From positions 1 through 33,936 of the forward strand of contig JAGXLC010000013.1 of NCBI GenBank assembly GCA_018334875.1: 33,936 bases of DNA, given 5' to 3'. Below are positions 20,050 through 28,632 of the stretch, piece by piece (position 1 is the first letter of the stretch; each line of letters starts with the position of its first letter). A program made the translations under genes and the position numbers. Source of the stretch: Bacteroidales bacterium (GTDB lineage Bacteria > Bacteroidota > Bacteroidia > Bacteroidales > UBA12077). The notes beneath the pieces were generated by a model. The model was not told the origin of the DNA, did no database searches, and saw only the letters and a program-made list of their open reading frames with translations.

Positions 20050-20277
20050 CCGGAAAGCAATCCAGGAAAATTGGAGTATAAAAATGCAGGGTTTCGTATG
20101 GCCATATATTTCCTTATCTTTACCTGAATTAAGATGCATTGTTTTCTTAAGGAATGATGAACCAGGATATATGTCCATTTCTTACAAACGATATTTGGAG
20201 GCACCGGCTCGGCCTGCATAAATAGCTGACATGAACCTGAAAGAAGAAACTTTTTTTCTCACACTTAATTTCTTATC

Positions 20278-20994
20278 ATGAAAAAGCTGATTATAGCCTC
20301 TTTCCTCCTTCTTGCTGCATTTCAGGTCCATTCCCAGTACATCAGACTTGGATTTCAAGCAGGAAGAAGTCAATTTTCCATGGAAAAACTAAAAAGCATC
20401 AACAAACAAATTCAGCAATCCTTCCCGGTTGAGACAAAGCAAATATCCAATTATCCCTCTAATTGGTATTATCAGCCTATTCTTCTGACGAATGTGAATA
20501 TCATCGATTTTGGTATTTTTTATTCCTTTCAATCAACCGGCTCCCGTATTTCCGCAAAGGATTATTCCGGAGAATACAAATTTGAGACCGATTTGAAATC
20601 CAATACCTTCGGTATTCATGCCGCTATACCTGTGGTAAAAATGAGAAGAGTGGAGTTGAGCTTATATTCAGAAGTCGGAGTTATTTCTTCGGATTTGGAG
20701 ATGAAGGAATACCTAAATCTGATGGACAGCACATATGTGGAGGACGAATATCAGTTTCATGCCAAAAACTTTATTTTTGAACCGGGTTTGAACCTGACCT
20801 ATTATCCTTTTGACTTCCTTGGCATAACATTTAATGCAGGTTATTCTCTCCTGTTTGGTGATAATGCCTATTTTTCAGATGAACTGGATACTCCTTTATA
20901 CTATTCCACCCCGCAGGAACAGCATGAAGTAAAACCGGAGTGGAGTGGCTTGAGATTGGGTTTGACCGTTTATGTAAGGATTTTGCAATATTGA
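20278..20994 (+). CDS. Outer-membrane beta-barrel protein
   Basis: This 238-residue protein has a clear signal peptide (MKKLIIASFLLLAAFQVHSQ, cleavage after SQ). Alternating amphipathic strands follow: YIRLGFQAGRSQFSME, FGIFYSFQSTGSRISA, FGIHAAIPVV, VELSLYSEVGVISSDLEM and a final LRLGLTVYVRILQY. The closing strand with terminal aromatic residues suits an eight-to-ten-stranded barrel of the general outer_membrane_beta-barrel (PF13568-like) class. No enzymatic motif is seen. The role is unknown and it appears to be monocistronic. Confidence 0.75.
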   Translation: MKKLIIASFLLLAAFQVHSQYIRLGFQAGRSQFSMEKLKSINKQIQQSFPVETKQISNYPSNWYYQPILLTNVNIIDFGIFYSFQSTGSRISAKDYSGEYKFETDLKSNTFGIHAAIPVVKMRRVELSLYSEVGVISSDLEMKEYLNLMDSTYVEDEYQFHAKNFIFEPGLNLTYYPFDFLGITFNAGYSLLFGDNAYFSDELDTPLYYSTPQEQHEVKPEWSGLRLGLTVYVRILQY

Positions 20995-21147
20995 AATCTT
21001 TGGGGCGAAGCTGGGGCCTTCTCCAGGCAGGATGCCCTGACGCCTGCGGATTTTGAGATGTTGGTGGTTGCAGAGAGAAACCCCTCATGGTGATTTTAAT
21101 TCATACTGAATTCAAATAAACCCTGTAATAGGATAAACCCTTTTAAG

Positions 21148-21747
21148 ATGAGATCTTTTCCGATTATTTCCCTTATTATTGTTATAGGATTTGGGTGTCA
21201 CAGCAAATCTGAGGTGGAAAAGGAGCCCTGGATGAACGAGCCTGTGGGGCAATGGCCGGATTTCAGGTACTGGAAGTTTTATCCCAGGAATGATCCGGAT
21301 CGCTCGGTGGGGGTGAAGAAGCTGATCAACCGCGACAGCCATGAACCGATCGGTCAGTTCAATACCCTGAAGAACCGGGACTGGATCATTTTTGAGATAA
21401 TAGAAAATCTGGACTCCCTGTACCCTTTGAAAATTAGATATGCTCCGGTGCGAAAGGGCGAGGTAGTCTATGCCGTGGGATGGGGTGACTCACAGAAGAA
21501 CAATGATCATCCTGCCCGGATGAAGTTTCAGTGCCAGCAGGAGCGGGGAAACTATTTTTATGCCCGGCTCCTGACAACCGGTGTGAAACCCGATGGCCGA
21601 AGTGGTTCGCCGGTGATCGACAAGAACGGGTACCTGGTGGGCCTTACTTCAGGAGCAGAGGGGAAGCTTACTGTGATTGGCAGTACCCTTTATCTGAAGA
21701 AATTATTGGACCGCTATGGAGTGGATTACAGCATGCCCGGAGGGTAA
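21148..21747 (+). CDS. Trypsin-like serine-peptidase-fold lipoprotein, catalytic set incomplete
   Basis: This 199-residue protein has a short lipoprotein leader (IIVIGFGC, Cys17). The C-terminal half carries a serine-protease motif, DGRSGSPVIDKNGYLVGLTS (about 149-168), with Ser152 where trypsin has Ser195. NRDWIIFEI (about 76-84) resembles the strand holding the catalytic Asp. I cannot find the TAAHC-type histidine; the N-terminal part is too short for a complete first barrel. It may be a degenerate or non-catalytic member. Confidence 0.6.
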   Translation: MRSFPIISLIIVIGFGCHSKSEVEKEPWMNEPVGQWPDFRYWKFYPRNDPDRSVGVKKLINRDSHEPIGQFNTLKNRDWIIFEIIENLDSLYPLKIRYAPVRKGEVVYAVGWGDSQKNNDHPARMKFQCQQERGNYFYARLLTTGVKPDGRSGSPVIDKNGYLVGLTSGAEGKLTVIGSTLYLKKLLDRYGVDYSMPGG

Positions 21748-21802
21748 GATGAAGGGAGAATCTGATTGATAAAACTTTGCTGATATCTAAAACAACCATA
21801 CT

Positions 21803-23206
21803 ATGAGAAGATTTACCTGGATTTTTTTGACCGGAATGTTTTCCCTTTTTGTTTTAACTGCTTGTGCGCAGGATGACAAGGGAAAGGAATTGTACATGCA
21901 GCATTGTGCTCAGTGCCATGGCGCCGGGTTAGCCGGTGGAAATGCACAGAGCCTGATTGATGGATTCTGGCAATATGGTGCTGAAGACCATTATAAGCAT
22001 CGCAACATCAAATACGGCATACCACACGTAGGGATGCCGGCTTATGAGGAAACCCTCAGCGATCGGGAAATTAGCCTGATCGTGGATTTCATGAATGATT
22101 TTGAAGCCGAAAAGGTGAAGGATATGCCCGAGGTACCGGTTGATCTGCTGACCCTGGATTATCAGATGGAGATGGAGGTGGTGGCTGAAGGACTGGATGT
22201 TCCCTGGGCCATTGATTTCATCGGAGCGGACAAGTTTCTTGTTACCGAGCGGCCAGGGCAGCTTCGAATCATCAAAGACGGCAAGCTGTTGGAAGAACCG
22301 GTGCAAAATATCCCGGAGGTGGTGCCGCAAGGCCAGGGAGGCTTGATGGATGTGGCCCTGGATCCGCACTATGACCAAAATGGCTGGATCTATTTGGCAT
22401 ACAGCCATGGGATAAAAGGGGGAGGCGAGCGCAATCCTGCGATGACCCGCATTGTCCGGGGTAAGATCCAGGACCATGCCTGGGTCGATCAGCAGGTGAT
22501 CTATGAGGCTCCTCATGAGACCTATCGCACCACCCGCCATCATTACGGCTGTCGAATCGTCTTTGATCAGCAGGGCCATCTGTATTTCAGCATTGGAGAC
22601 CGTGGAGCTAAGCAACAGGCACAAATGCTGGACCGGCCCAATGGTAAGATCCATCGCATCAACCGCGATGGAAGCATACCCGACGACAACCCCTTTGTTG
22701 ACCGGGAAGATGCCCTGCCTACCATTTTTGCCTATGGGGAGAGAAATGCCCAGGGACTTGCTGTACATCCCGAAACCGATGATCTATGGGAAGTGGAACA
22801 TGGCCCCATGGGAGGCGATGAGGTCAATGTGATCCAGGCAGGCAAAAATTATGGCTGGCCGGTGATCACCTATGGCAGGAATTACAACGGCACCATCATC
22901 ACCGAGGAGACTCATAAGGAAGGGATGGAACAACCCATCCTGTACTGGAAACCCTCGATCGCCGTGAGTGGAATGGATTTCTACACCGGCCGGGAATTTC
23001 CGAAGTGGAACAACCATTTACTGATCTCGGCCCTCAAGTTTGAGGAGGTTCAACTGCACCGGGTATACGATCACCGCATCATGCACACGGAAACCATATT
23101 GAAGAATGCCGGTCGCGTGAGGGAAGCCGTAGCAGGACCCGATGGAGCCATCTATGTGGTGGCCAACCAGCCCGGACGAATCCTGAAGCTTACCAATGCG
23201 GATTAA
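21803..23206 (+). CDS. Cytochrome c / PQQ-dependent sugar dehydrogenase fusion lipoprotein
   Basis: This 467-residue protein starts with a lipoprotein signal (FVLTAC, Cys21). A cytochrome c domain follows at about 25-105: CAQCH at 35-39 binds haem c, with Met78 in VGMPAY as the likely sixth ligand. From about 115 to the end it is a glucose/sorbosone dehydrogenase beta-propeller (PF07995-like; VPWAIDFIGADKFLVTERPG, GQGGLMDVALDP, GERNAQGLAVHP, GGDEVNVI). Such soluble-type enzymes oxidise aldoses with PQQ; here electrons could pass directly to the fused haem. No PQQ-synthesis genes are in the window, so the cofactor may be imported. The DUF1080 gene follows after about 80 bases. Confidence 0.88.
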   Translation: MRRFTWIFLTGMFSLFVLTACAQDDKGKELYMQHCAQCHGAGLAGGNAQSLIDGFWQYGAEDHYKHRNIKYGIPHVGMPAYEETLSDREISLIVDFMNDFEAEKVKDMPEVPVDLLTLDYQMEMEVVAEGLDVPWAIDFIGADKFLVTERPGQLRIIKDGKLLEEPVQNIPEVVPQGQGGLMDVALDPHYDQNGWIYLAYSHGIKGGGERNPAMTRIVRGKIQDHAWVDQQVIYEAPHETYRTTRHHYGCRIVFDQQGHLYFSIGDRGAKQQAQMLDRPNGKIHRINRDGSIPDDNPFVDREDALPTIFAYGERNAQGLAVHPETDDLWEVEHGPMGGDEVNVIQAGKNYGWPVITYGRNYNGTIITEETHKEGMEQPILYWKPSIAVSGMDFYTGREFPKWNNHLLISALKFEEVQLHRVYDHRIMHTETILKNAGRVREAVAGPDGAIYVVANQPGRILKLTNAD

Positions 23207-23288
23207 GTGAGATTTTTTTCCATCCCTTAATTGATGGGATAGAAATTCAAAATTGTGTTTCATCAGGTGTATTGTAAAACTGTTTATT

Positions 23289-24089
23289 ATGCGTTTAATC
23301 GGGATTGTACTGTTTTCGGCAATTGTTGGGGCTTTCATTTCGTGTGTTTCCAATGATAAGAAAAAAGGTTCCACCTCAGGCCAGGATTGGCAAAGCCTTT
23401 TCAATGGCAAGAACCTGGATGGCTGGACTGCCAAGATCAACCACCATGAGCTGGGTGAAAACTACGCCAACACTTTCCGGGTGAAGGACGGGAAAATAGG
23501 GGTGAATTACGATGATTACGGGGCGTTCAATGAGCAATTCGGACATTTATTCTACCGGGAACCCTTTTCTTCCTATCACCTGAAGTTTGAATACCGTTTC
23601 ACCGACCAGTGGCAGGAAGATGCACCTTCCTATGCCTACCGCAACAGCGGGGTGATGTTTCATGCCCAGGATCCGCAGACCATCCGGAAGGATCAGGACT
23701 GGCCTATAGCTGTTGAATACCAGATACTGGCCGAAGAAGAAAAAGGAAAGCCCCGGCCCACCGGCAATGTTTGTACTCCCGGAACGGATATTCATTACCA
23801 GGGGGAGAAATATACGGATCACTGTCTGAATTCTTCATCCGAAACTTATCCCTGGGACCGCTGGATCAGCGGTGAACTGATCGTTTACCGCGATTCTCTC
23901 ATTAAACATGTGATCCATGGTGACACGGTGCTTCAATATACCCGGCCGCAGATCGGAGGAGGAGTAGTGACCGGCTTTGACCCGGCTGTTATGGACGAGG
24001 GTAAATCTCTTACCCGGGGATACATTGCCCTTCAATCGGAGGGTCATGGGATCGAATTCCGGAATATTAAAATCCGGAAGCTGGATTAA
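23289..24089 (+). CDS. DUF1080 family (3-keto-disaccharide hydrolase-type) lipoprotein
   Basis: From ATG 23289 this is 266 residues with lipobox AFISC (Cys19). The whole mature part is one DUF1080/PF06439 jelly-roll domain: WQSLFNGKNLDGWT at its start, AYRNSGVMFHAQD in the middle, and a terminal GYIALQSEGHGIEFRNIKIR, all classic family landmarks. Characterised relatives hydrolyse 3-keto-glycosides; others only bind glycans. Its place after a periplasmic sugar dehydrogenase gene suggests a joint role in sugar oxidation, but co-function is inference. A longer GTG start at 23253 would destroy the lipoprotein leader. Confidence 0.87.
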   Translation: MRLIGIVLFSAIVGAFISCVSNDKKKGSTSGQDWQSLFNGKNLDGWTAKINHHELGENYANTFRVKDGKIGVNYDDYGAFNEQFGHLFYREPFSSYHLKFEYRFTDQWQEDAPSYAYRNSGVMFHAQDPQTIRKDQDWPIAVEYQILAEEEKGKPRPTGNVCTPGTDIHYQGEKYTDHCLNSSSETYPWDRWISGELIVYRDSLIKHVIHGDTVLQYTRPQIGGGVVTGFDPAVMDEGKSLTRGYIALQSEGHGIEFRNIKIRKLD

Positions 24090-24149
24090 TTTTCCTGTCA
24101 GGAATGAGCAGAATGTGCGACTAGCCATGAAAACCAGAAATATCAAATT

Positions 24150-24917
24150 ATGAAGATCGACAAGGTTACATTCCGCAATTCTGAAGGCGACCAATTGACC
24201 GCCCGTGTGGAATTGCCGGATGATGAACAACAGCGCGCCTATGCACTTTTTGCTCACTGTTTTACCTGCAATAAAAACCTTTCTGCGGTTCGCAACATAA
24301 GCCGGTCCCTCACCTCCTCAGGTTTTGGGGTGATGCGGTTTGACTTTACCGGTTTGGGAGAGAGTGAAGGAGATTTTGCCGACACCAATTTCTCGAGCAA
24401 CATACAGGACATCCAGGAAGCCGTACGTTTCCTGGAGAAGGAATATCAGGCACCTTCGCTTCTGATCGGGCATTCCCTGGGAGGAGCCGCAGTCTTATAT
24501 GCCGCCTCGGATATTCCTTCTGTCCGGGCGGTAGCTACCATAGGAGCTCCTGCCGATCCCAACCATGTCACCCAACTCATCTCTTCCGGCCTGGGGGAGA
24601 TACATGAAAAGGGTTACGCGGAGGTATCCATAGGGGGCAGGCCCTTTACCATCAAAAAGCAGTTCCTGGATGACCTGCAAGCCGTGAACATGCCTACTGT
24701 ACTTACAAAGATGGGTAAGGCACTGCTCATAGCCCATTCACCCCAGGACCAGATTGTGGGAATCAGCAATGCCGCCGATATCTTTAAGGCAGCCCGGCAT
24801 CCCAAGAGTTTCATATCGCTTGATGGTGCCGATCATTTGTTGTCGGATTCCCGCGACTCGGCCTACATTGGTAAAGTCATCGCCCATTGGGCAGAGCGGT
24901 ATATATCGTTGGGATGA
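24150..24917 (+). CDS. Alpha/beta-hydrolase (OsmC-associated hydrolase type)
   Basis: This 255-residue cytoplasmic hydrolase has FAHCFTCNKN (about 34-43) in the oxyanion region, a feature of the hydrolases often fused to or placed near OsmC peroxidases. The RFDFTGLGESEGDF strand follows, then nucleophile elbow IGHSLGG with Ser109, Asp200 in HSPQDQIVG and His229 in GADHLL. The triad is complete. No OsmC domain is attached here, and no osmC gene is close by. The substrate is unknown; a thioester or acyl substrate would fit the subgroup. Confidence 0.85.
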   Translation: MKIDKVTFRNSEGDQLTARVELPDDEQQRAYALFAHCFTCNKNLSAVRNISRSLTSSGFGVMRFDFTGLGESEGDFADTNFSSNIQDIQEAVRFLEKEYQAPSLLIGHSLGGAAVLYAASDIPSVRAVATIGAPADPNHVTQLISSGLGEIHEKGYAEVSIGGRPFTIKKQFLDDLQAVNMPTVLTKMGKALLIAHSPQDQIVGISNAADIFKAARHPKSFISLDGADHLLSDSRDSAYIGKVIAHWAERYISLG

Positions 24918-25019
24918 CAAAGACCTTGTGATCCGCTGAGGCGAAAGGTAAGTCGTGTGAACCCATATACAGGATTTTCGTATTTCTATCATGTCGGTCT
25001 GGGGAAAATATAATTGTCA

Positions 25020-25027
25020 TATCTTTG
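25020..25027 (+). promoter_or_regulatory. -7 box upstream of the small ORF/EamA pair
   Basis: TATCTTTG fits TAnnTTTG and lies 27 bases before ATG 25055. It may drive both the small ORF and the transporter gene, which are nine bases apart. Confidence 0.55.
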
Positions 25028-25054
25028 TTGAAAATAAACCCAAAACGCAAGTTT

Positions 25055-25210
25055 ATGACTCAGGTAAGAAAATCTACAATCCCGGTTCTGTTGGCAACTT
25101 TCTGGATCAGCATGCCGGAACCCGCTCGCAATGAAATGCGGGTTATGTCCTTTTGGACCGATTATTACAAAAAACCAGGCCTGGTCTTTCCTTTTGCTCC
25201 CAATAAATAA
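25055..25210 (+). CDS. Short 51-residue ORF, possibly a truncated membrane protein
   Basis: The peptide begins MTQVRKSTIPVLLATFWISM and contains EPARNEMRVMSFWTDYYKKPG before ending FPFAPNK. The N-terminal helix followed by ARNE and FW..YY resembles the start of a small, roughly 90-residue Bacteroidota membrane protein family (FWIS-EF-RNE--SFW-HY--LGL-FP-EP), recalled from memory. If so, this copy is cut off after the FP motif. It lies nine bases before the EamA gene and shares its promoter, so it could also act as a translated leader. Confidence 0.5.
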   Translation: MTQVRKSTIPVLLATFWISMPEPARNEMRVMSFWTDYYKKPGLVFPFAPNK

Positions 25211-25219
25211 GAAGCAATT

Positions 25220-26155
25220 ATGATTAAGCGAACCGTGATCCTGATCATTGGATTTGTGCTGCTCTGGAATTCCGGGTTCATAGGGGCAGAATACGGGTTG
25301 CCCTATACAGGTCCTTTTACTCTGCTGTTTTGGCGGTATTTGGCACTAACCATTTTTATGTTCCTGTACCTGGTGATAAGAGGCCGTTTTCGTTGGGTGG
25401 GCTGGCCTGCAGCTTCTGTTAACATGTTGGTAGGTGTTCTTGCCCACGGCGGTTGGCTTACTTGCGTTTTACTGGCCCTGGATTATGATGTCCCGGCAGG
25501 AATTGTTGCCCTGGTGGTAGCCTTGCAGCCCATGGCAACAGGTGCTTTCTCCGGGATGGCCGTAGGTGAAAAAACACCTCTTTACAGGTGGCTGGGCCTG
25601 ATCATTGGATTTGGAGGTGTTGCCATTGCTGTCCTTTACAGGATCGATTTCACTTATCCCGGTTCTGTTTTTGGGTATCTCATCCCTTTAGGCTCGGTGG
25701 TCGCCATCACCATTGCCAGCCTGTTGCAAAGAAGCATGGAGACAGGTAAAGGAAACCACAAGCTGCCCGTGGACCTGAACCTTTTTTACCAGGCTATGGC
25801 TACTACCATAGCTCTGTTCTTGCCCGCCATTTTTATTGAGAACCTGGCTGCTCAATGGACGGGTCCTTTTATCTATACGATGATATGGCTTATATTTGCG
25901 GTATCCCTGGGTGCTTATGCATTGATGTGGCTGCTGATAGAGCGTATGGATGCCACCCGGGTGGCCAGCTTGTTTTATCTGGGGCCTCCCGTTACCATGC
26001 TGATGGCCTGGATTGCTTTTGGCGACAAGCTCCTGATGACCGATGTGGTTGGATTGTTGGTTGTTTTGCTTGGAGTGGTGATGACCCGCCACAAGTTGGA
26101 CCATGTCATCAAACAAATAGCTTTTGGGGTTCTTAAGCAAAGATGGGACCGGTAG
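25220..26155 (+). CDS. EamA/DMT-family transporter
   Basis: This 311-residue, ten-helix inner-membrane protein consists of two EamA repeats (about 8-140 and 152-290). Family landmarks are LLWNSGFIGAEYGLPYTGPF at the start, VALQPMATGAFSGMAVGEKT closing repeat one, and FYLGPPVTMLMAWIAFGDKL closing repeat two. Members export or exchange small metabolites or amino acids; the substrate cannot be predicted. It directly follows the 51-residue ORF and is otherwise alone. Confidence 0.9.
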   Translation: MIKRTVILIIGFVLLWNSGFIGAEYGLPYTGPFTLLFWRYLALTIFMFLYLVIRGRFRWVGWPAASVNMLVGVLAHGGWLTCVLLALDYDVPAGIVALVVALQPMATGAFSGMAVGEKTPLYRWLGLIIGFGGVAIAVLYRIDFTYPGSVFGYLIPLGSVVAITIASLLQRSMETGKGNHKLPVDLNLFYQAMATTIALFLPAIFIENLAAQWTGPFIYTMIWLIFAVSLGAYALMWLLIERMDATRVASLFYLGPPVTMLMAWIAFGDKLLMTDVVGLLVVLLGVVMTRHKLDHVIKQIAFGVLKQRWDR

Positions 26156-26332
26156 GGGCAAAACCCGGGAAGTGCCCGAGAGATGATCCATTTCATTTTT
26201 TGCCTCCAGCCGGAGTGATGCAGGGACAAACCGGCAAAAGATAACGGGATGAAATCTCCGGGGATTTGGTTGGATCTGTTTTCTTAACTTTTGGGGAGCA
26301 TTTGTGTTTTTATAATGTAAGAGCTAAAAAGA

Positions 26333-26899
26333 ATGTTTATGAATGGCTTGAAAGATATATCCCAACGGGAGGATATCTTCCCGGAATACCGCGATACTCC
26401 AATTGGTTTGCTTCTGGAATATCACAACCTGGATCGGGTCCTGGAGGAGCACGATGCTCCAAAATTACTGACCGGAACGTGTATGGATCACCGGGTCCTT
26501 TTGCACCTGCCTGAGCATTTCTCCTATATCATTCGCACGGGAGGTGCCAATCTGCGTTACAATGAATTTCAGGTATCCTTTGCCATCACCGTTGGTGGGA
26601 TCAGGTATATTGCCCTGATAGGACACAGCCATTGTGGCATGGTGGGTTTGGATTCCAAGAAGGAATCCTTTGTCAAGGGGCTGGTTGATACCACCGGATG
26701 GAAGAGGGAACATGCGGAGGATCATTTCCGGCATTTTGCCCCGATGTTTGAGATCGGGCATGAGGTGGATTTCACCCTCAGTGAAGCCAATCGACTCAGA
26801 CAACGCTATCCCGGCATTCAGGTTGCCCCTATGATCTACCTGGTCGAAGACAACCGGCTTTACTTGCTGGAAGATGACGGGCGAAAGGAAAGCAAATAA
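26333..26899 (+). CDS. Beta-class carbonic anhydrase-like protein
   Basis: This 188-residue protein carries the beta-carbonic-anhydrase zinc ligands: Cys50 with Asp52 and Arg54 in TCMDHR, then His98 and Cys101 in GHSHCGM. The Asp-Arg dyad needed for catalysis is present. The loop IRTGGANLRYNEFQVSFAIT between them is also typical. The C-terminal domain (MFEIGHEVDFTLSEANRLRQ, then VAPMIYLVEDNRLYLL) is shorter than in well-known enzymes. Cytoplasmic CO2/bicarbonate conversion is the likely role. ATG at 26339 is an alternative start two codons in. Confidence 0.85.
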   Translation: MFMNGLKDISQREDIFPEYRDTPIGLLLEYHNLDRVLEEHDAPKLLTGTCMDHRVLLHLPEHFSYIIRTGGANLRYNEFQVSFAITVGGIRYIALIGHSHCGMVGLDSKKESFVKGLVDTTGWKREHAEDHFRHFAPMFEIGHEVDFTLSEANRLRQRYPGIQVAPMIYLVEDNRLYLLEDDGRKESK

Positions 26900-27021
26900 G
26901 GGGTTGGGGTATTTGATATTTTTTGCCGGATGTTGTATCTTGTTATTAAGTATCATTTTAAAATATCATGACCGGACAGAACCGATCATCCGGTATTCAG
27001 GGGTAATGAAGGGACATCATT

Positions 27022-27507
27022 ATGAAAGCAACTATCATATTCGATTCCCAGTATGGCCACACGCAAAAGATTGCGGAAGCCATTGGGGAAGGCCTGGGGG
27101 AAGGGCTTGATATAACGGTTATCAGGGTTCAGGATGCAAAAGCCGGCGATGTTCTCCGGGATACCGACCTGCTGATGATCGGGTCTCCCACCCAGGGAGG
27201 ATGGTTCACCGAATCCGTTAAATCTTTTCTTGCCACTTTACCCGAAAAATCGCTCAAGGACAAGTGTGCCGTTTCTTTTGATACCAGTACCCTGGCAGAC
27301 AACCATGGATTTGTCGTGGGTGCACTCACCCGGTTATTCGGCAATGCAGCCCCACGAATAGAAAAAGAGCTAAAGAAGAAGGGCGCCCATTGCTTCGATT
27401 CGGAAATTTTTTATGTGGTAGGTAAAAAGGGCCCGTTGATCCATGGTGAAATAGAACGGGCCAGGGCCTGGGGGGCGAAAATATTGAAGAAAGCCTCCAA
27501 ATTATAA
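27022..27507 (+). CDS. Flavodoxin-family protein
   Basis: This 161-residue flavodoxin-like protein has the FMN phosphate loop FDSQYGHTQKIAEAI at about 7-21 and a second flavin loop SPTQGGWFTESVKSFL at about 54-69, followed by CAVSFDTS. There is no fused domain. It may act as an electron carrier or an NAD(P)H:quinone-type flavoprotein. It is in a short gene cluster with the carbonic anhydrase, 122 bases apart, with no shared function evident. Confidence 0.85.
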   Translation: MKATIIFDSQYGHTQKIAEAIGEGLGEGLDITVIRVQDAKAGDVLRDTDLLMIGSPTQGGWFTESVKSFLATLPEKSLKDKCAVSFDTSTLADNHGFVVGALTRLFGNAAPRIEKELKKKGAHCFDSEIFYVVGKKGPLIHGEIERARAWGAKILKKASKL

Positions 27508-27821
27508 ACCTGCCAACCCGTCCGGTCCCATCAACTAAAAAGTGGCTGGGTATATCATGGCCCATTGCAGGGATAGGATGGTCAGCGATACTCCATTATC
27601 CGAATAGAGGCCGGTTTTCAGGGTCGTCCATCGGGAATTCACCGATCCGGCTTTTGTTGGCATGGCCCAATGAGATGTCTCCGCCTCAGCGGGGCAAGCC
27701 ACATATGACCAAACAGAACAATAAAATGATCCTATGAAACCCCCATCCAGTAACCTACACAACAAGGACATGTTTAAGCATGGGGGTTCCATATGACCGT
27801 AATCAATATAAAGATAATCCT
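27508..27821. other. Intergenic stretch of about 314 bases, nothing recognised
   Basis: I see no convincing gene, promoter box or strong hairpin here. Short minus-strand frames exist but have no start context or family resemblance. Confidence 0.4.
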
Positions 27822-28301
27822 ATGAAAACAGATCTTAAACAAATCAAAGCCGGTATTGGTCTGGGGACCCTGAAATTTGGGATGGACCGGGGACAGGTCA
27901 GGGAAATGCTGGGCGCACCAGATGAAGTGGAACACTATTCTTTTTCAGAGGAGGAAAACGACATGACAGAGGCATGGCATTACGATGGCATGGAACTTTC
28001 CCTGGGCTTTGACGAAGCTGCCGACTGGCGGCTCACCACCATTTCTGTTACTTCCAAATACTATGAACTGGAAGACAAAAAACTGATCGGCATGAATAAG
28101 AATGAAATTCTCCCCCTGTTGAAGGATTTAAAAATGGAGGATTATGAGATTGATGACCTCTCCTCAGACCGACAGCCGGGACAGGAGTTGATCGTATCGG
28201 ATTCCAGGGGCATTCATTTGTGGTTTGATCATGAGATCTTACATGAGATTGAATGGGGGCCGATGTGGCAGGATGAGTTCAGCATCGACTGGCCTCAATA
28301 A
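27822..28301 (+). CDS. Hypothetical cytoplasmic protein, acidic
   Basis: From ATG 27822 this is a 159-residue acidic protein. The N-terminal GIGLGTLKFGMDRGQVREML with GAPDEVE is the small bacterial motif seen in lipoprotein/immunity-type BamE-like or SmpA-like repeats (GMs-eqV---LG-P). A second such unit is LIGMNKNEILPLLKDL. It has no signal peptide. The function is unknown; some immunity proteins have this layout, but no toxin gene is adjacent. The upstream ATG at 27780 is in frame but less likely. Confidence 0.65.
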   Translation: MKTDLKQIKAGIGLGTLKFGMDRGQVREMLGAPDEVEHYSFSEEENDMTEAWHYDGMELSLGFDEAADWRLTTISVTSKYYELEDKKLIGMNKNEILPLLKDLKMEDYEIDDLSSDRQPGQELIVSDSRGIHLWFDHEILHEIEWGPMWQDEFSIDWPQ

Positions 28302-28632
28302 ATCTTCATTCCAATCCTTCGGTTTCGATCCGATAGGGCTCGTGATTAAGAAAATGGGCTGCCGTTGGGGTAAGGTGGCCCATTTTAAGTGTTCGTTTTT
28401 GGACATTTTAAGAGCGCTGTTTTTTACACTGTTTTTTTATTCGCGGAAAATTTCTTATTTTGACGCTGGTGCCGGTAAGAAGGACGTCATACCCACCCCT
28501 GTTACCCTGGTATACGTTTTGCCCCGTGCCCGGATAGAGGAAGCATTCCCGAATTGTTGTGTTGTTGATCATATTCTGTGGTTTCAAAAATTATTGTTTT
28601 TACGATGAGAAAAAGAGCAAAAAAGATGAGAT
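28302..28632. other. Intergenic stretch with a hairpin, possible terminator
   Basis: AAAATGGGC (28351-28359) and GCCCATTTT (28378-28386) are perfect inverted arms around an 18-base loop, suitable as a terminator for the preceding gene. T-rich stretches follow further on. A frame across this region overlaps the previous gene in another frame and looks non-coding. Confidence 0.5.

Noticed and set aside
21929-22768. Long minus-strand frame of 279 codons
   Set aside because: It is the antisense of the cytochrome c/PQQ dehydrogenase gene, whose domain motifs are unambiguous.
28225-28608. Plus-strand frame of 127 codons
   Set aside because: It overlaps the 3' end of the preceding gene in another frame and then runs through an intergenic hairpin; it has no signal, start context or recognisable family.
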